A stretch of 6,048 nucleotides of DNA from Acidobacteriota bacterium (lineage in GTDB: Bacteria; Acidobacteriota; Terriglobia; UBA7540), in NCBI GenBank assembly GCA_003165615.1, contig PLWR01000388.1, forward strand, positions 252 through 6,299, read 5' to 3'. A program made the translations under genes and the position numbers. The notes under the pieces were generated by a model, which had not been told where the DNA came from, searched no databases, and saw nothing but the letters and a program-made list of their open reading frames with translations. Shown here piece by piece: positions 1 through 6,048 of the stretch (its first letter is position 1; each line of letters opens with the position of its first letter).

Positions 1-920
1 ATTTTGATAACGACGGCTGGCCCGATATCTATGTAGCCGTCGATTCCCACGGCAGCATGTTGTTTCAAAATAAGCATGACGGCACTTTTGAGGAAATTGC
101 CTTGCGCGCCGGTTGCGCCTGCAGCGATGATGGCCGCCAGCAGGCCGGTATGGGCGTGGGGGTGGGCGATTATGACGCCGACGGCTGGTTTGACATCTTT
201 AAGACCAATTTTGAGGGCGACGCCAACAATCTCTACCACAACAACCAGGACGGAACCTTCACCGATGATGCCTATCGAGCCGGCGTGGGTGGCCTATCTC
301 CCTACGTCGATTGGGGCGCCGGTTTCATCGACTATGATAATGACGGCTGGCCCGACATCTTTTACGTCACGGGCCACGCCTATCCGGAAGTGGAAAACGC
401 CGGCATCGGATCCTTCTACAAGTCCCCCCGCAAGGTCTATCGGAATCTGGGGAACGGGAAATTTCAGGACACCTCCGCCCATCTCGGCCCGGGAATTACG
501 GAGCTTTACGCCAGCCGCGGCTGCGCCTTCGGTGATTATGACAACGACGGCGACATTGATGTGCTGGTGCTGAACATGAACGACCCTCCCTCGCTGCTGC
601 GCAACGACGGCGGAAATAAGAACAACTGGATCAAAATCAAATTGCAGGGGGTCAAGTGCAACCGCACGGCGATTGGCGCGCGCGTCTACGTGACCACCGG
701 AAAGCACACGCAAATGGATGAGGTCCACAGCGGGGGGAGCATCATGTCGCAATCCGATTTGCGGCTGCATTTTGGACTCGGACAGGAAAAAGTTGTGGAT
801 GCGATCGAAGTCCTGTGGCCTACCACCCACAAGCGGGAGAGATTTGCGGGCATCGAGGCCAACCAGATTCTGACCATCAAGGAAGAATCCGGAATTGTCA
901 AAACGGCCAAGGCGCGCTGA
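1..920 (+). CDS. CRTAC1-like VCBS/FG-GAP repeat protein with C-terminal ASPIC/UnbV domain (5' partial)
   Basis: The frame is open from the left edge (first full codon at 3) to TGA at 918-920, giving 305 visible residues; the true start is outside. Four Asp-rich, calcium-loop-like VCBS/FG-GAP motifs are visible: FDNDGWPDI (residues 1-9), DYDADGWFDI (56-65), DYDNDGWPDI (110-119) and DYDNDGDIDV (178-187). Between them lie the family's NxDGTF turns (HDGTFEEIA, QDGTFTDDA). From about residue 205 to 290 comes an ASPIC/UnbV domain, with NNWIKIKLQG, IGARVYV, HSGGSIMSQSDLRLHFGLG and VLWPTT. The order matches bacterial CRTAC1-family proteins, which are usually around 550-600 residues, so about half is missing. 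Such proteins are generally exported and form beta-propeller-like folds; ligand and role are unknown. The first in-frame ATG, at 57, is internal because repeat homology continues upstream of it. The family call is secure; function is not. Confidence 0.93.
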   Translation, partial: FDNDGWPDIYVAVDSHGSMLFQNKHDGTFEEIALRAGCACSDDGRQQAGMGVGVGDYDADGWFDIFKTNFEGDANNLYHNNQDGTFTDDAYRAGVGGLSPYVDWGAGFIDYDNDGWPDIFYVTGHAYPEVENAGIGSFYKSPRKVYRNLGNGKFQDTSAHLGPGITELYASRGCAFGDYDNDGDIDVLVLNMNDPPSLLRNDGGNKNNWIKIKLQGVKCNRTAIGARVYVTTGKHTQMDEVHSGGSIMSQSDLRLHFGLGQEKVVDAIEVLWPTTHKRERFAGIEANQILTIKEESGIVKTAKAR

Positions 921-940
921 AAGAGATTCGAGTTCAGGTT

Positions 941-972
941 CTATTGACCGCAAGACTATTGACCGCAAGACT
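941..972. repeat. Perfect 15-bp tandem duplication
   Basis: The unit CTATTGACCGCAAGA occurs at 941-955 and again, identically, at 956-970, followed by two more matching bases (CT, 971-972). It begins 21 bases after the stop codon of the VCBS gene and is noncoding. The exact identity suggests a recent slippage duplication. Each copy contains TTGACC, so the duplication also doubles a -35-like element; whether this matters for transcription is inference. Confidence 0.9.
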
Positions 973-1049
973 TCGACATAATAAGTGTAGAATACGACGT
1001 TCGAAATTTATCAGAATTGAGGCCCGGAAGCGGGGCGGCAATTATTATC

Positions 1050-1057
1050 GGGGAGGG
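1050..1057 (+). promoter_or_regulatory. Ribosome binding site for the TPR gene
   Basis: GGGGAGGG lies just before the ATG at 1060, with its GGAG core (1052-1055) four bases upstream. The spacing is short but the purine tract is strong. It favours 1060 over the next in-frame ATG at 1105, which would remove the basic n-region of the signal peptide. Confidence 0.65.
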
Positions 1058-1059
1058 AA

Positions 1060-2022
1060 ATGCGCAAAGACTCTGGCAAACCCGCAGGGTTTGGAATCCG
1101 GCTGATGGCGATACTTACCATGCTGGCAGGGCTCGCCAGCATGCCCGCGCCGGGCCTGGCGCAGCAAGGGGCAGAGGCGGAGCTGTTCAAGCAAGCGCGG
1201 GCCTATGAGGACCAGCAAAACTATCCGGCGGCAGAAGACCTTTATCGGAGGGTGCTGGCCTCCGACCCCGATAATCCCGAAGCCCTGAAGCACCTGGGCA
1301 TTCTGGAACAGACCGACCTCAAGCTCGATGACTCGATAGAAACCTTCAAGCGCGTCTTGTCCGGGCACCCGGACTATCCGCAGGTGAACTTCTACCTGGG
1401 CCTTTCCTATTACGCGAAACATGATTTTCAAAATACCATAGCGAGTTTGCAGCGGGAGGCGAAAACCCCCACAGCGCATCCGGCCACCCGGTACTATCTG
1501 GCCTTGGCCCTCGAGGCGGACGACCGGAATGATGATGCCATCGACCAGCTCAACGAGGCCGCCGTACGAAACCCGAAAAAACCCGACGTGTTTTTCGAGT
1601 TGGCCCGACTGCACATGGCGGAGGCGCTCCGCGCCGCCGGCCGGCTTTGGAGCATTGATCCGGATTCCTATCAATACCACATGCTTATGGGTGAGATCTA
1701 TAATCAGGAAGGACACTATGAAGCGGGCATTGCGCAATACCAGGCCGCGCTGAAGAAGCAGCCAGACGCGGTGGGGATCCATTCCCCCATCGGAGTGGCC
1801 TATTTCCTGCTAAACCAGATTGAACCCGCGGAGAAGGAATTGCTCTTGGCGGTTCAGGAGACGCCCGACGATCCGATTGCCAACTTCTATCTGGGCAACT
1901 TGGAACTGCGCGCGCACCAGTTCACCAAAGCCCTTCCATATTTGAAACGGGCTGCGGAACTCCAGCCCAAGAATGGGGAGAACCGCATTCTGCTTGGGCG
2001 GTGCAATCTCGCCCTGGGGTAA
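1060..2022 (+). CDS. Exported TPR protein, truncated by an in-frame TAA
   Basis: This frame encodes 320 residues. Residues 1-34 look like a Sec signal peptide: a basic start (MRKDSGK), a hydrophobic stretch LMAILTMLAGLA, and a likely cleavage after GLA before QQG. The rest is built of TPR helices: about 40-72 (AELFKQARAYEDQQNYPAAE), 74-104, 108-135, 142-172, 204-236 (DSYQYHMLMGEIYNQEGHYE), 239-270 and 273-303. A further repeat starts at 306 and is cut at residue 320. The TAA at 2020-2022 breaks this helix pair, and the same frame continues with good TPR sequence to 2271, so the intact gene would have encoded about 403 residues. TPR arrays are protein-interaction scaffolds; the signal peptide points to the periplasm or envelope. 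The partner is unknown. It lies 139 bp after the VCBS gene. Whether the shortened product is stable is unclear, and a sequencing error at the stop is possible. Confidence 0.85.
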   Translation: MRKDSGKPAGFGIRLMAILTMLAGLASMPAPGLAQQGAEAELFKQARAYEDQQNYPAAEDLYRRVLASDPDNPEALKHLGILEQTDLKLDDSIETFKRVLSGHPDYPQVNFYLGLSYYAKHDFQNTIASLQREAKTPTAHPATRYYLALALEADDRNDDAIDQLNEAAVRNPKKPDVFFELARLHMAEALRAAGRLWSIDPDSYQYHMLMGEIYNQEGHYEAGIAQYQAALKKQPDAVGIHSPIGVAYFLLNQIEPAEKELLLAVQETPDDPIANFYLGNLELRAHQFTKALPYLKRAAELQPKNGENRILLGRCNLALG

Positions 2023-2043
2023 TTAAAGGAAACCAAGGAGGAT

Positions 2044-2271
2044 TTGCTGGCCGCCGCCGCCGTTGATCCCGCCGATCCTCGCTGCCATTACATGCTGGCG
2101 GAGATTTACCAGAAACTGGGCCAGCCTGCCGACCGTCAGCGTGAACTGGACCTGTTCAACAAACTTTCGGCTGCCCAGAAGTCCAAGGGCGTGATTGATG
2201 CCTACCCCAATAGTCGGATTTTTCTGGAAAGTAACCGGCGGCTCCAACGATGGGTGAGGAATGACCATTAA
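2044..2271 (+). pseudogene. Severed C-terminal TPR segment of the preceding gene
   Basis: The frame of the TPR gene resumes directly after the TAA: codons 2023-2268 give 82 residues beginning LKETKEDLLAAAAVDPADPR and ending at TAA 2269-2271. It contains the second half of the interrupted repeat and another TPR (HYMLAEIYQKLGQPADRQRE), then a helical tail (LDLFNKLSAAQKSK) typical of the end of such proteins. No frame change is needed, so one base change or base-call error explains the break. If translated separately, the possible starts are TTG at 2044, only two bases after AAGGAGG (2035-2041), CTG at 2047 with a five-base spacer, or ATG at 2092. The piece has no signal peptide, so alone it would stay cytoplasmic. 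I regard it as a remnant rather than an independent gene. Confidence 0.7.
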
Positions 2272-2280
2272 TGACCAGAG

Positions 2281-2296
2281 ATGGGCGTACGGCCAT
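2281..2296. repeat. Near-palindrome ATGGGCGTACGGCCAT
   Basis: The 16 bases read the same on both strands except for one symmetric mismatch (G/G at 2285 and 2292). It starts ten bases after the TAA of the TPR frame. No T-run follows, so it is not a classic Rho-independent terminator. It could be an operator-like site or chance. Confidence 0.4.
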
Positions 2297-2381
2297 AATG
2301 TCCCTGTGAGTTAGGCGCGCAAAAGGCATTTCTTAGGTCCGACATTTTGTCCCGATAATAACTACTCTGCAAAATAAAAGC

Positions 2382-2411
2382 TTGACACAGCTCAATCCTC
2401 AGTGTTAAAAC
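2382..2411 (+). promoter_or_regulatory. Probable sigma-70-type promoter of the receptor gene
   Basis: TTGACA at 2382-2387 is a perfect -35 consensus. After 18 bases comes TAAAAC (2406-2411), which matches four of six positions of the -10 consensus and is preceded by TGT at 2403-2405, an extended -10 arrangement. It lies in AT-rich DNA on the strand of the receptor. Transcription would start near 2418, leaving a leader of about 190 bases. The -10 is imperfect, hence moderate confidence. Confidence 0.45.
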
Positions 2412-2594
2412 TTCTGCCGGAAAGATATTAGTAGTCCGTCTTCAAATCTATTAGAAGTTGAGTTCAAGATTGTTTCACCTGGGTAGCGTCGCGTCACGTA
2501 AGTTATAAGTAAGTAAGGTACCACTGGCAGTTCCCCTCTGTTCTTCTGCTCCACTGCTTTCTTTGCGTCTCGTCATGGGTCGTATCCAATGTTG

Positions 2595-2601
2595 AAGGAG
2601 G
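2595..2601 (+). promoter_or_regulatory. Consensus Shine-Dalgarno of the receptor gene
   Basis: AAGGAGG sits eight bases upstream of the ATG at 2610, close to ideal spacing. It fixes that ATG as the start, which also gives a complete signal peptide. Confidence 0.85.
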
Positions 2602-2609
2602 CGTAGGAT

Positions 2610-5600
2610 ATGTCCTATCTCAAGCATACAGTTCTTGTCGTAATCGGGTTGCTATTGATGGTGAGCGCCGCCTGGGCGCAGGTCGATCGCGGAACGATGA
2701 CTGGAATCATCACCGACCAGAGCGGGGGAGTGATTCCCGGTGTCAGCGTCAGCGTGACCAATCAGGCGACGGACGTCGCCACGAATGTGACAACCAGCTC
2801 GGCGGGCGTTTATACCGCCCCGCTGTTGCGGGCGGGCATCTATAGAGTGGCCGCCGAGAAGGAAGGCTTCAAGAAATTCGTGCAAACCGGCATCGTCGTT
2901 GGCGTAGGCGAAACGGTTCGCGCGGACGTTTCCATGACCCTCGGCGCAAGGACCGAGACCGTCCAAGTCACCGGCCAGGCTCCGCTGCTCCAGCGTGAAA
3001 CTGCCGAACTCGGGAACGTCATCACCGGTCAGGAAGTGGAAGAATTGCCGCTGACCAGCGTGGGCGACCAGCGGACCCCCGCGAGCTTTATGAAATTGGC
3101 CCCCGGCGTTACCGGGCGCGGAAACTCCAGCGGCGGCCCGGGCGCGAACCAATACATGACCACTTCAGTAGGTGGTAGCATCGTGAGCAGCACCACCCTG
3201 AAGCTGGACGGCGCGGATTTTACGACCCCAGGCGGGTTCGAGGGTAATCTGAGCGCCCTCCAAATCCCTCCCGACGCCATCGGGGAGTTCAACCTCCAGG
3301 CCACCAATCCCTCGGCCGAATACGGACGAAGCGTGGGCGGAACGGCCAGCTTTGTGATGAAGTCGGGAGCCAATCAAATCCACGGGACGGCGTATGAATT
3401 CGACCGCAACACCGCTTTGAATGCCAATCCCTGGTTTGTAAACGCTTCGAATCCCGGATGCGAAGCCAATGGCGTAACCACCGCGCCTACCGGCGAGGGA
3501 GTCGCGGCCTGCAAGGCGCCTTATAAACAGAACGAGTTCGGCGCAGCGGCTGGCGGGCCCATCAAGAAAGACAAACTGTTTGTGTTTGGCTACTATGACG
3601 GTTTCCGTCTGATCCAGGGGAATGCAACCGGTGAATACTATATCCCCACGGCGGCACAGCTCGAGGGCAACTACAACGCCGACCCCGGGCAACCCACTCT
3701 CTACGATCCGATAAGCCAGACGACGTGCGGGAACCTGGTTTGTAATAACATAGTGAACCCAACTGCCATCGACCCGGTATCGGCGAAGGTCATTCCCCTG
3801 TTTCCCAAGCCAACGAGTTCAGGGGTAGTGAATGGTGTCTTTACGGGCCTGAACTATATCAGCACTACGGCCAACCCCCTGTCGGTCAACATGTGGGGTC
3901 TGAAGGGCGACTACAACGTTAACGAGAAGAACCGGCTCGCGGTCACCTTTGCTACGGGGAAGAACACCAGCCCCAACATCCCTGCGATTCCCGCGCCTCT
4001 ACAGGGCGGCGATCAGCCCAGTGTCAATCAGACGCGGAATTACCGCGTCAACTGGAATCTGGCAGCCAAGTCTAATTTGGTCAACCAAGTCACGTTGAAC
4101 TTCGACGAGTGGAATAGCGGCGTGGAACCCGTCTCCACTTACGGGGGCAAGAGCGACTGGATCTCGTATCTGGGACTCAAGGGGCTCGCACCCCTCTACG
4201 GCACCGAATTTCCCCAAATCAACCTTGGCTCATACGCCTTTGACGGTGGGGGCGGCGCCGGCTTTACCAACGCTCACGGCGAGGGCGTCCAGGACTCCCT
4301 GACTTGGGTCAAATCGAGGCACACCGTCAAGATGGGGTTCCAATATTTAAGGCAGGCGGCAAACACTGTCAGCGCAGGCCGGACCAATGGGTATTTCCAG
4401 TTCCTGTCATCGGAGACGGGTCTCCTCGGCGATCAGAGCACCGGTATCGCCACGGCCAGCTTCCTGCTGGGCCGCGTGAATGAGGAACAGGTGCAATATA
4501 TCTACGCCCCATTCTATCCCCGGAGTGGCTATTATGGCGCCTTTGCCCAGGACGATTTCAAGGTCACCAAAAAGCTCACGCTGAATCTCGGCGTGCGCTG
4601 GGACTATTTCCAGCCGGACTTCCAGAGGTACAATCACAAAGCCTGGGTTGACCCGACGATGCCGAATCCGGACTTGACTCCCAATATCCCGGGGACGTTC
4701 GTCGTTGCCTCCCCTTCCAACCCGTATGGCGTCAACACGTACAAACACCTCTTCAGCCCGCGCCTTGGGTTGGCTTACGCTCTGAACGATAAGACCGTTA
4801 TCCGGGCCGGATACGGAATTATGTACGGTCAGGGGAACGCCACCGCGCTCGAACAAGGCGGACAGTTTGTTCAGGGGTACAGTGGGAGTTACGACGCCAC
4901 CTCGAGCAACGGCTTAACGCCCGGCGTCATCTGGAGCGTGGATTCCGCTGTCCCGTTTACTCCCAGCTTCGGTCCCGCAACGTACCTGGGGGGGGGCACT
5001 CCCCGGCACTCGGCGGGTTCGCTTTTTGATCTGGAAAAGTCGGACGGACAGGCACCCTACGCGCAAAACTTTAACTTCACCGTCGAACGTCAGTTGCCGG
5101 GCCAGGCGACCCTGTCGGTCGGCTGGGTCGGGAACACCGGCATCCACCTTCCGAGCCGCGGTCTGACTCCTATGGACAAGATGCCTCCCCAATACCTGAC
5201 GTACGGACTCCAAATGGCCTCGGACGGAGTAACTCCCCTTCTCAATGCTCTGATCCAGGATCCCGCTGTCCAGGCCTCCGCTCCCGTCCTCGCCATGCCC
5301 ATCGATCCGGCGACGGGGAACCACTCTCCGTTCAACGGTTTCGAGGCGCTCTATTCTGCGAAGAACGGTCTGGCCGGCATTGGCACCATGGGCCAGGCCC
5401 TGCGCACCAACCCCCAATATCAAGGCCTCCATCGCGACTATGAAGGCCTGGGCGTCTCGACCTACAATGCCTTGCAGGTCAAGCTGGACAAGCGCTTCTC
5501 CAACGGCCTGACGCTGCTGGTGTCCTATGCCTGGGCGAAGACGCTCACCGATGGCGGTTCCATGTTCTCCACCTTCTCCTCGGAATTCGGTTCCACCACC

Positions 5601-6048
5601 CCGTGGAACCGGAAGGACCAGAAGGGGCCCAGCTTCATGGACATTCCCAACAATCTGTCGATTTCCTACATCTATGACCTGCCGTTCGGGCAAGGGAAGA
5701 AATTCGCGAATCACGGCGGCGTGGTGAACGCGGTTGTGGGCGGATGGAAATGGTCCGGTATCCTGAGCTACCAGGGTGGCCAACCCCAGAACATTCAGAC
5801 TGGACCGAGCGCTATTCCGGGCGGCTTGGATGATCAGGGCTGGGGCAACGCGAACCGGGTAGCCGGAGTACCGGTGCGAGACCCCTCGTCCTACGGCCAC
5901 TTTGATCCACACAAAGACGAGCTGATTAATGAGAAAGCCTTTGTGGTCCCGCCGGCATGGACGTTTGGGTCCTTTGCGGCGACTTCAGAGACTATCAGGT
6001 CGTTCCCATACTCCAACGAGGACATGTCGCTGATGAAAGAGTGGAACT
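2610..6048 (+). CDS. TonB-dependent-receptor-like outer membrane protein with N-terminal carboxypeptidase-regulatory domain (3' partial)
   Basis: The frame stays open from ATG 2610 to the right edge: 1146 codons without a stop. Residues 1-23 form a signal peptide (hydrophobic VLVVIGLLLMVSAAWA, cleavage before QVDRG). Residues about 27-110 are a CarboxypepD_reg-like beta-sandwich (GTMTGIITDQSGGVIPGVSV, then GVYTAPLLRAGIYRV). Residues about 115-245 resemble the TonB plug, with ETVQVTGQAPLLQ, ITGQEVEELPL and the hallmark NPSAEYGRSVGGTASFVMKS (233-252). The rest is a large outer-membrane beta-barrel with the family's motifs: GAAAGGPIKKDKLFVFGYYD, FAQDDFKVTKKLTLNLGVRW, FSPRLGLAYALNDKTVIRAG, STYNALQVKLDKRFSNGLTL and LPFGQGKKF. 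The last visible stretch, FPYSNEDMSLMKEW, corresponds to the motif found about 100 residues before the end in relatives. These Oar-like receptors usually reach 1100-1250 residues and are thought to take up or bind large substrates, often glycans; the substrate here is unknown. A G9 tract lies at 4988-4996. Confidence 0.94.
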   Translation, partial: MSYLKHTVLVVIGLLLMVSAAWAQVDRGTMTGIITDQSGGVIPGVSVSVTNQATDVATNVTTSSAGVYTAPLLRAGIYRVAAEKEGFKKFVQTGIVVGVGETVRADVSMTLGARTETVQVTGQAPLLQRETAELGNVITGQEVEELPLTSVGDQRTPASFMKLAPGVTGRGNSSGGPGANQYMTTSVGGSIVSSTTLKLDGADFTTPGGFEGNLSALQIPPDAIGEFNLQATNPSAEYGRSVGGTASFVMKSGANQIHGTAYEFDRNTALNANPWFVNASNPGCEANGVTTAPTGEGVAACKAPYKQNEFGAAAGGPIKKDKLFVFGYYDGFRLIQGNATGEYYIPTAAQLEGNYNADPGQPTLYDPISQTTCGNLVCNNIVNPTAIDPVSAKVIPLFPKPTSSGVVNGVFTGLNYISTTANPLSVNMWGLKGDYNVNEKNRLAVTFATGKNTSPNIPAIPAPLQGGDQPSVNQTRNYRVNWNLAAKSNLVNQVTLNFDEWNSGVEPVSTYGGKSDWISYLGLKGLAPLYGTEFPQINLGSYAFDGGGGAGFTNAHGEGVQDSLTWVKSRHTVKMGFQYLRQAANTVSAGRTNGYFQFLSSETGLLGDQSTGIATASFLLGRVNEEQVQYIYAPFYPRSGYYGAFAQDDFKVTKKLTLNLGVRWDYFQPDFQRYNHKAWVDPTMPNPDLTPNIPGTFVVASPSNPYGVNTYKHLFSPRLGLAYALNDKTVIRAGYGIMYGQGNATALEQGGQFVQGYSGSYDATSSNGLTPGVIWSVDSAVPFTPSFGPATYLGGGTPRHSAGSLFDLEKSDGQAPYAQNFNFTVERQLPGQATLSVGWVGNTGIHLPSRGLTPMDKMPPQYLTYGLQMASDGVTPLLNALIQDPAVQASAPVLAMPIDPATGNHSPFNGFEALYSAKNGLAGIGTMGQALRTNPQYQGLHRDYEGLGVSTYNALQVKLDKRFSNGLTLLVSYAWAKTLTDGGSMFSTFSSEFGSTTPWNRKDQKGPSFMDIPNNLSISYIYDLPFGQGKKFANHGGVVNAVVGGWKWSGILSYQGGQPQNIQTGPSAIPGGLDDQGWGNANRVAGVPVRDPSSYGHFDPHKDELINEKAFVVPPAWTFGSFAATSETIRSFPYSNEDMSLMKEWN
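4988..4996 (+). repeat. G9 homopolymer inside the receptor gene
   Basis: Nine consecutive G residues encode part of Leu-Gly-Gly-Gly at receptor residues 793-796. The tract is followed by CACT and CCCC (5001-5004), so the last four Gs could pair as a small hairpin. No other homopolymer of this length was noticed in the window. Gain or loss of one G would shift the frame and truncate the barrel. Confidence 0.9.

Larger units (their letters stand above)
921..1059 (+). other. Intergenic gap between the VCBS gene and the TPR gene
   Basis: This 139-bp gap holds a 15-bp tandem duplication (listed separately) and no convincing Rho-independent terminator. Both repeat copies carry TTGACC, a -35-like hexamer (944-949 and 959-964). 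A TAGAAT -10-like hexamer lies at 988-993, but it is 23 bp from the nearer TTGACC, too far for a standard sigma-70-type promoter. Co-transcription with the upstream gene or an unrecognised promoter are both possible. Confidence 0.5.
2272..2609 (+). other. Intergenic region and receptor leader
   Basis: This 338-bp stretch is visibly more AT-rich than the flanking genes, especially 2340-2520. It contains a near-palindrome (2281-2296), a probable promoter (2382-2411) and a leader of roughly 190 bases. A pyrimidine-rich strand runs from 2531 to 2574, with 37 of 44 bases C or T and only one A. TAAG is repeated at 2499, 2506, 2510 and 2514. I see no tRNA, no recognised riboswitch core, no convincing terminator and no credible ORF. 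Confidence 0.6.

Noticed and set aside
294..968. 224-codon open frame on the - strand
   Set aside because: It is antisense to the VCBS/ASPIC domain coding sequence and shows no domain of its own.
1017..1048. TTGAGG and TATTAT as a promoter for the TPR gene
   Set aside because: The spacing is 20 bp, and the -10-like element nearly touches the ribosome binding site, leaving no room for a normal leader.
1045..1782. 245-codon open frame on the - strand
   Set aside because: It is antisense to the TPR gene, which has a signal peptide, ribosome binding site and clear repeats. The reverse translation has no family features.
2341..2352. GACATTTTGTC as a terminator hairpin
   Set aside because: The stem is only four base pairs with a T loop and no following T-run, so it is too weak to call.
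2411..2530. Possible riboswitch, including CCACTGGCAG resembling part of a cobalamin box
   Set aside because: The other conserved cobalamin-riboswitch segments are absent, and only four-base stems could be drawn by eye.
2575..2595. Six-codon mini-ORF (MGRIQC) whose stop overlaps the receptor Shine-Dalgarno
   Set aside because: The overlap suggested a leader peptide, but the preceding bases are pyrimidine-rich with no ribosome binding site, and six codons arise easily by chance.
4914..5912. 332-codon open frame on the - strand
   Set aside because: It lies wholly opposite the receptor gene, whose + strand reading shows continuous barrel motifs. GC-rich codon bias commonly opens such antisense frames, and its translation shows no recognisable domain.

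Overview
The window looks like a chromosomal segment of an Acidobacteriota-type bacterium. This rests on family resemblance: a CRTAC1-like VCBS/ASPIC-UnbV protein, an exported tetratricopeptide (TPR) protein, and a very long TonB-dependent-receptor-like outer membrane protein with an N-terminal carboxypeptidase-regulatory domain. All three types are strongly expanded in Acidobacteriota and often sit near each other there. The coding parts are GC-rich with GC-ending codons. No rRNA, tRNA, CRISPR array, transposase or phage gene was seen.

Layout, all on the + strand. (1) Positions 1-920 are the 3' part of a calcium-binding-repeat protein ending in an ASPIC/UnbV domain; its start lies off the left edge. 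(2) A 139-bp gap follows, holding a perfect 15-bp tandem duplication. (3) Positions 1060-2271 are one continuous reading frame for a signal-peptide-bearing TPR protein, broken by a single in-frame TAA at 2020-2022. As deposited it is split into a 320-residue product and an 82-codon tail. (4) A comparatively AT-rich gap of 338 bp (2272-2609) holds a probable promoter (perfect TTGACA) and a long, partly pyrimidine-rich leader ending in a consensus Shine-Dalgarno. (5) From 2610 to the right edge runs the receptor, open for 1146 codons with no stop, so its C-terminus is missing.

How they may work together: all three products are probably exported (signal peptides are visible on the second and third; the N-terminus of the first is not visible). 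A receptor/porin plus periplasmic TPR and VCBS proteins would suit uptake or surface handling of an organic polymer, but nothing here identifies the substrate. That link is inference from neighbourhood only.

I do not see a new defence, mobile or RNA system. The points most worth a second look are the nonsense codon in the TPR gene with a Shine-Dalgarno-like sequence just after it, the G9 homopolymer inside the receptor gene, the long receptor leader, and the 15-bp tandem duplication.
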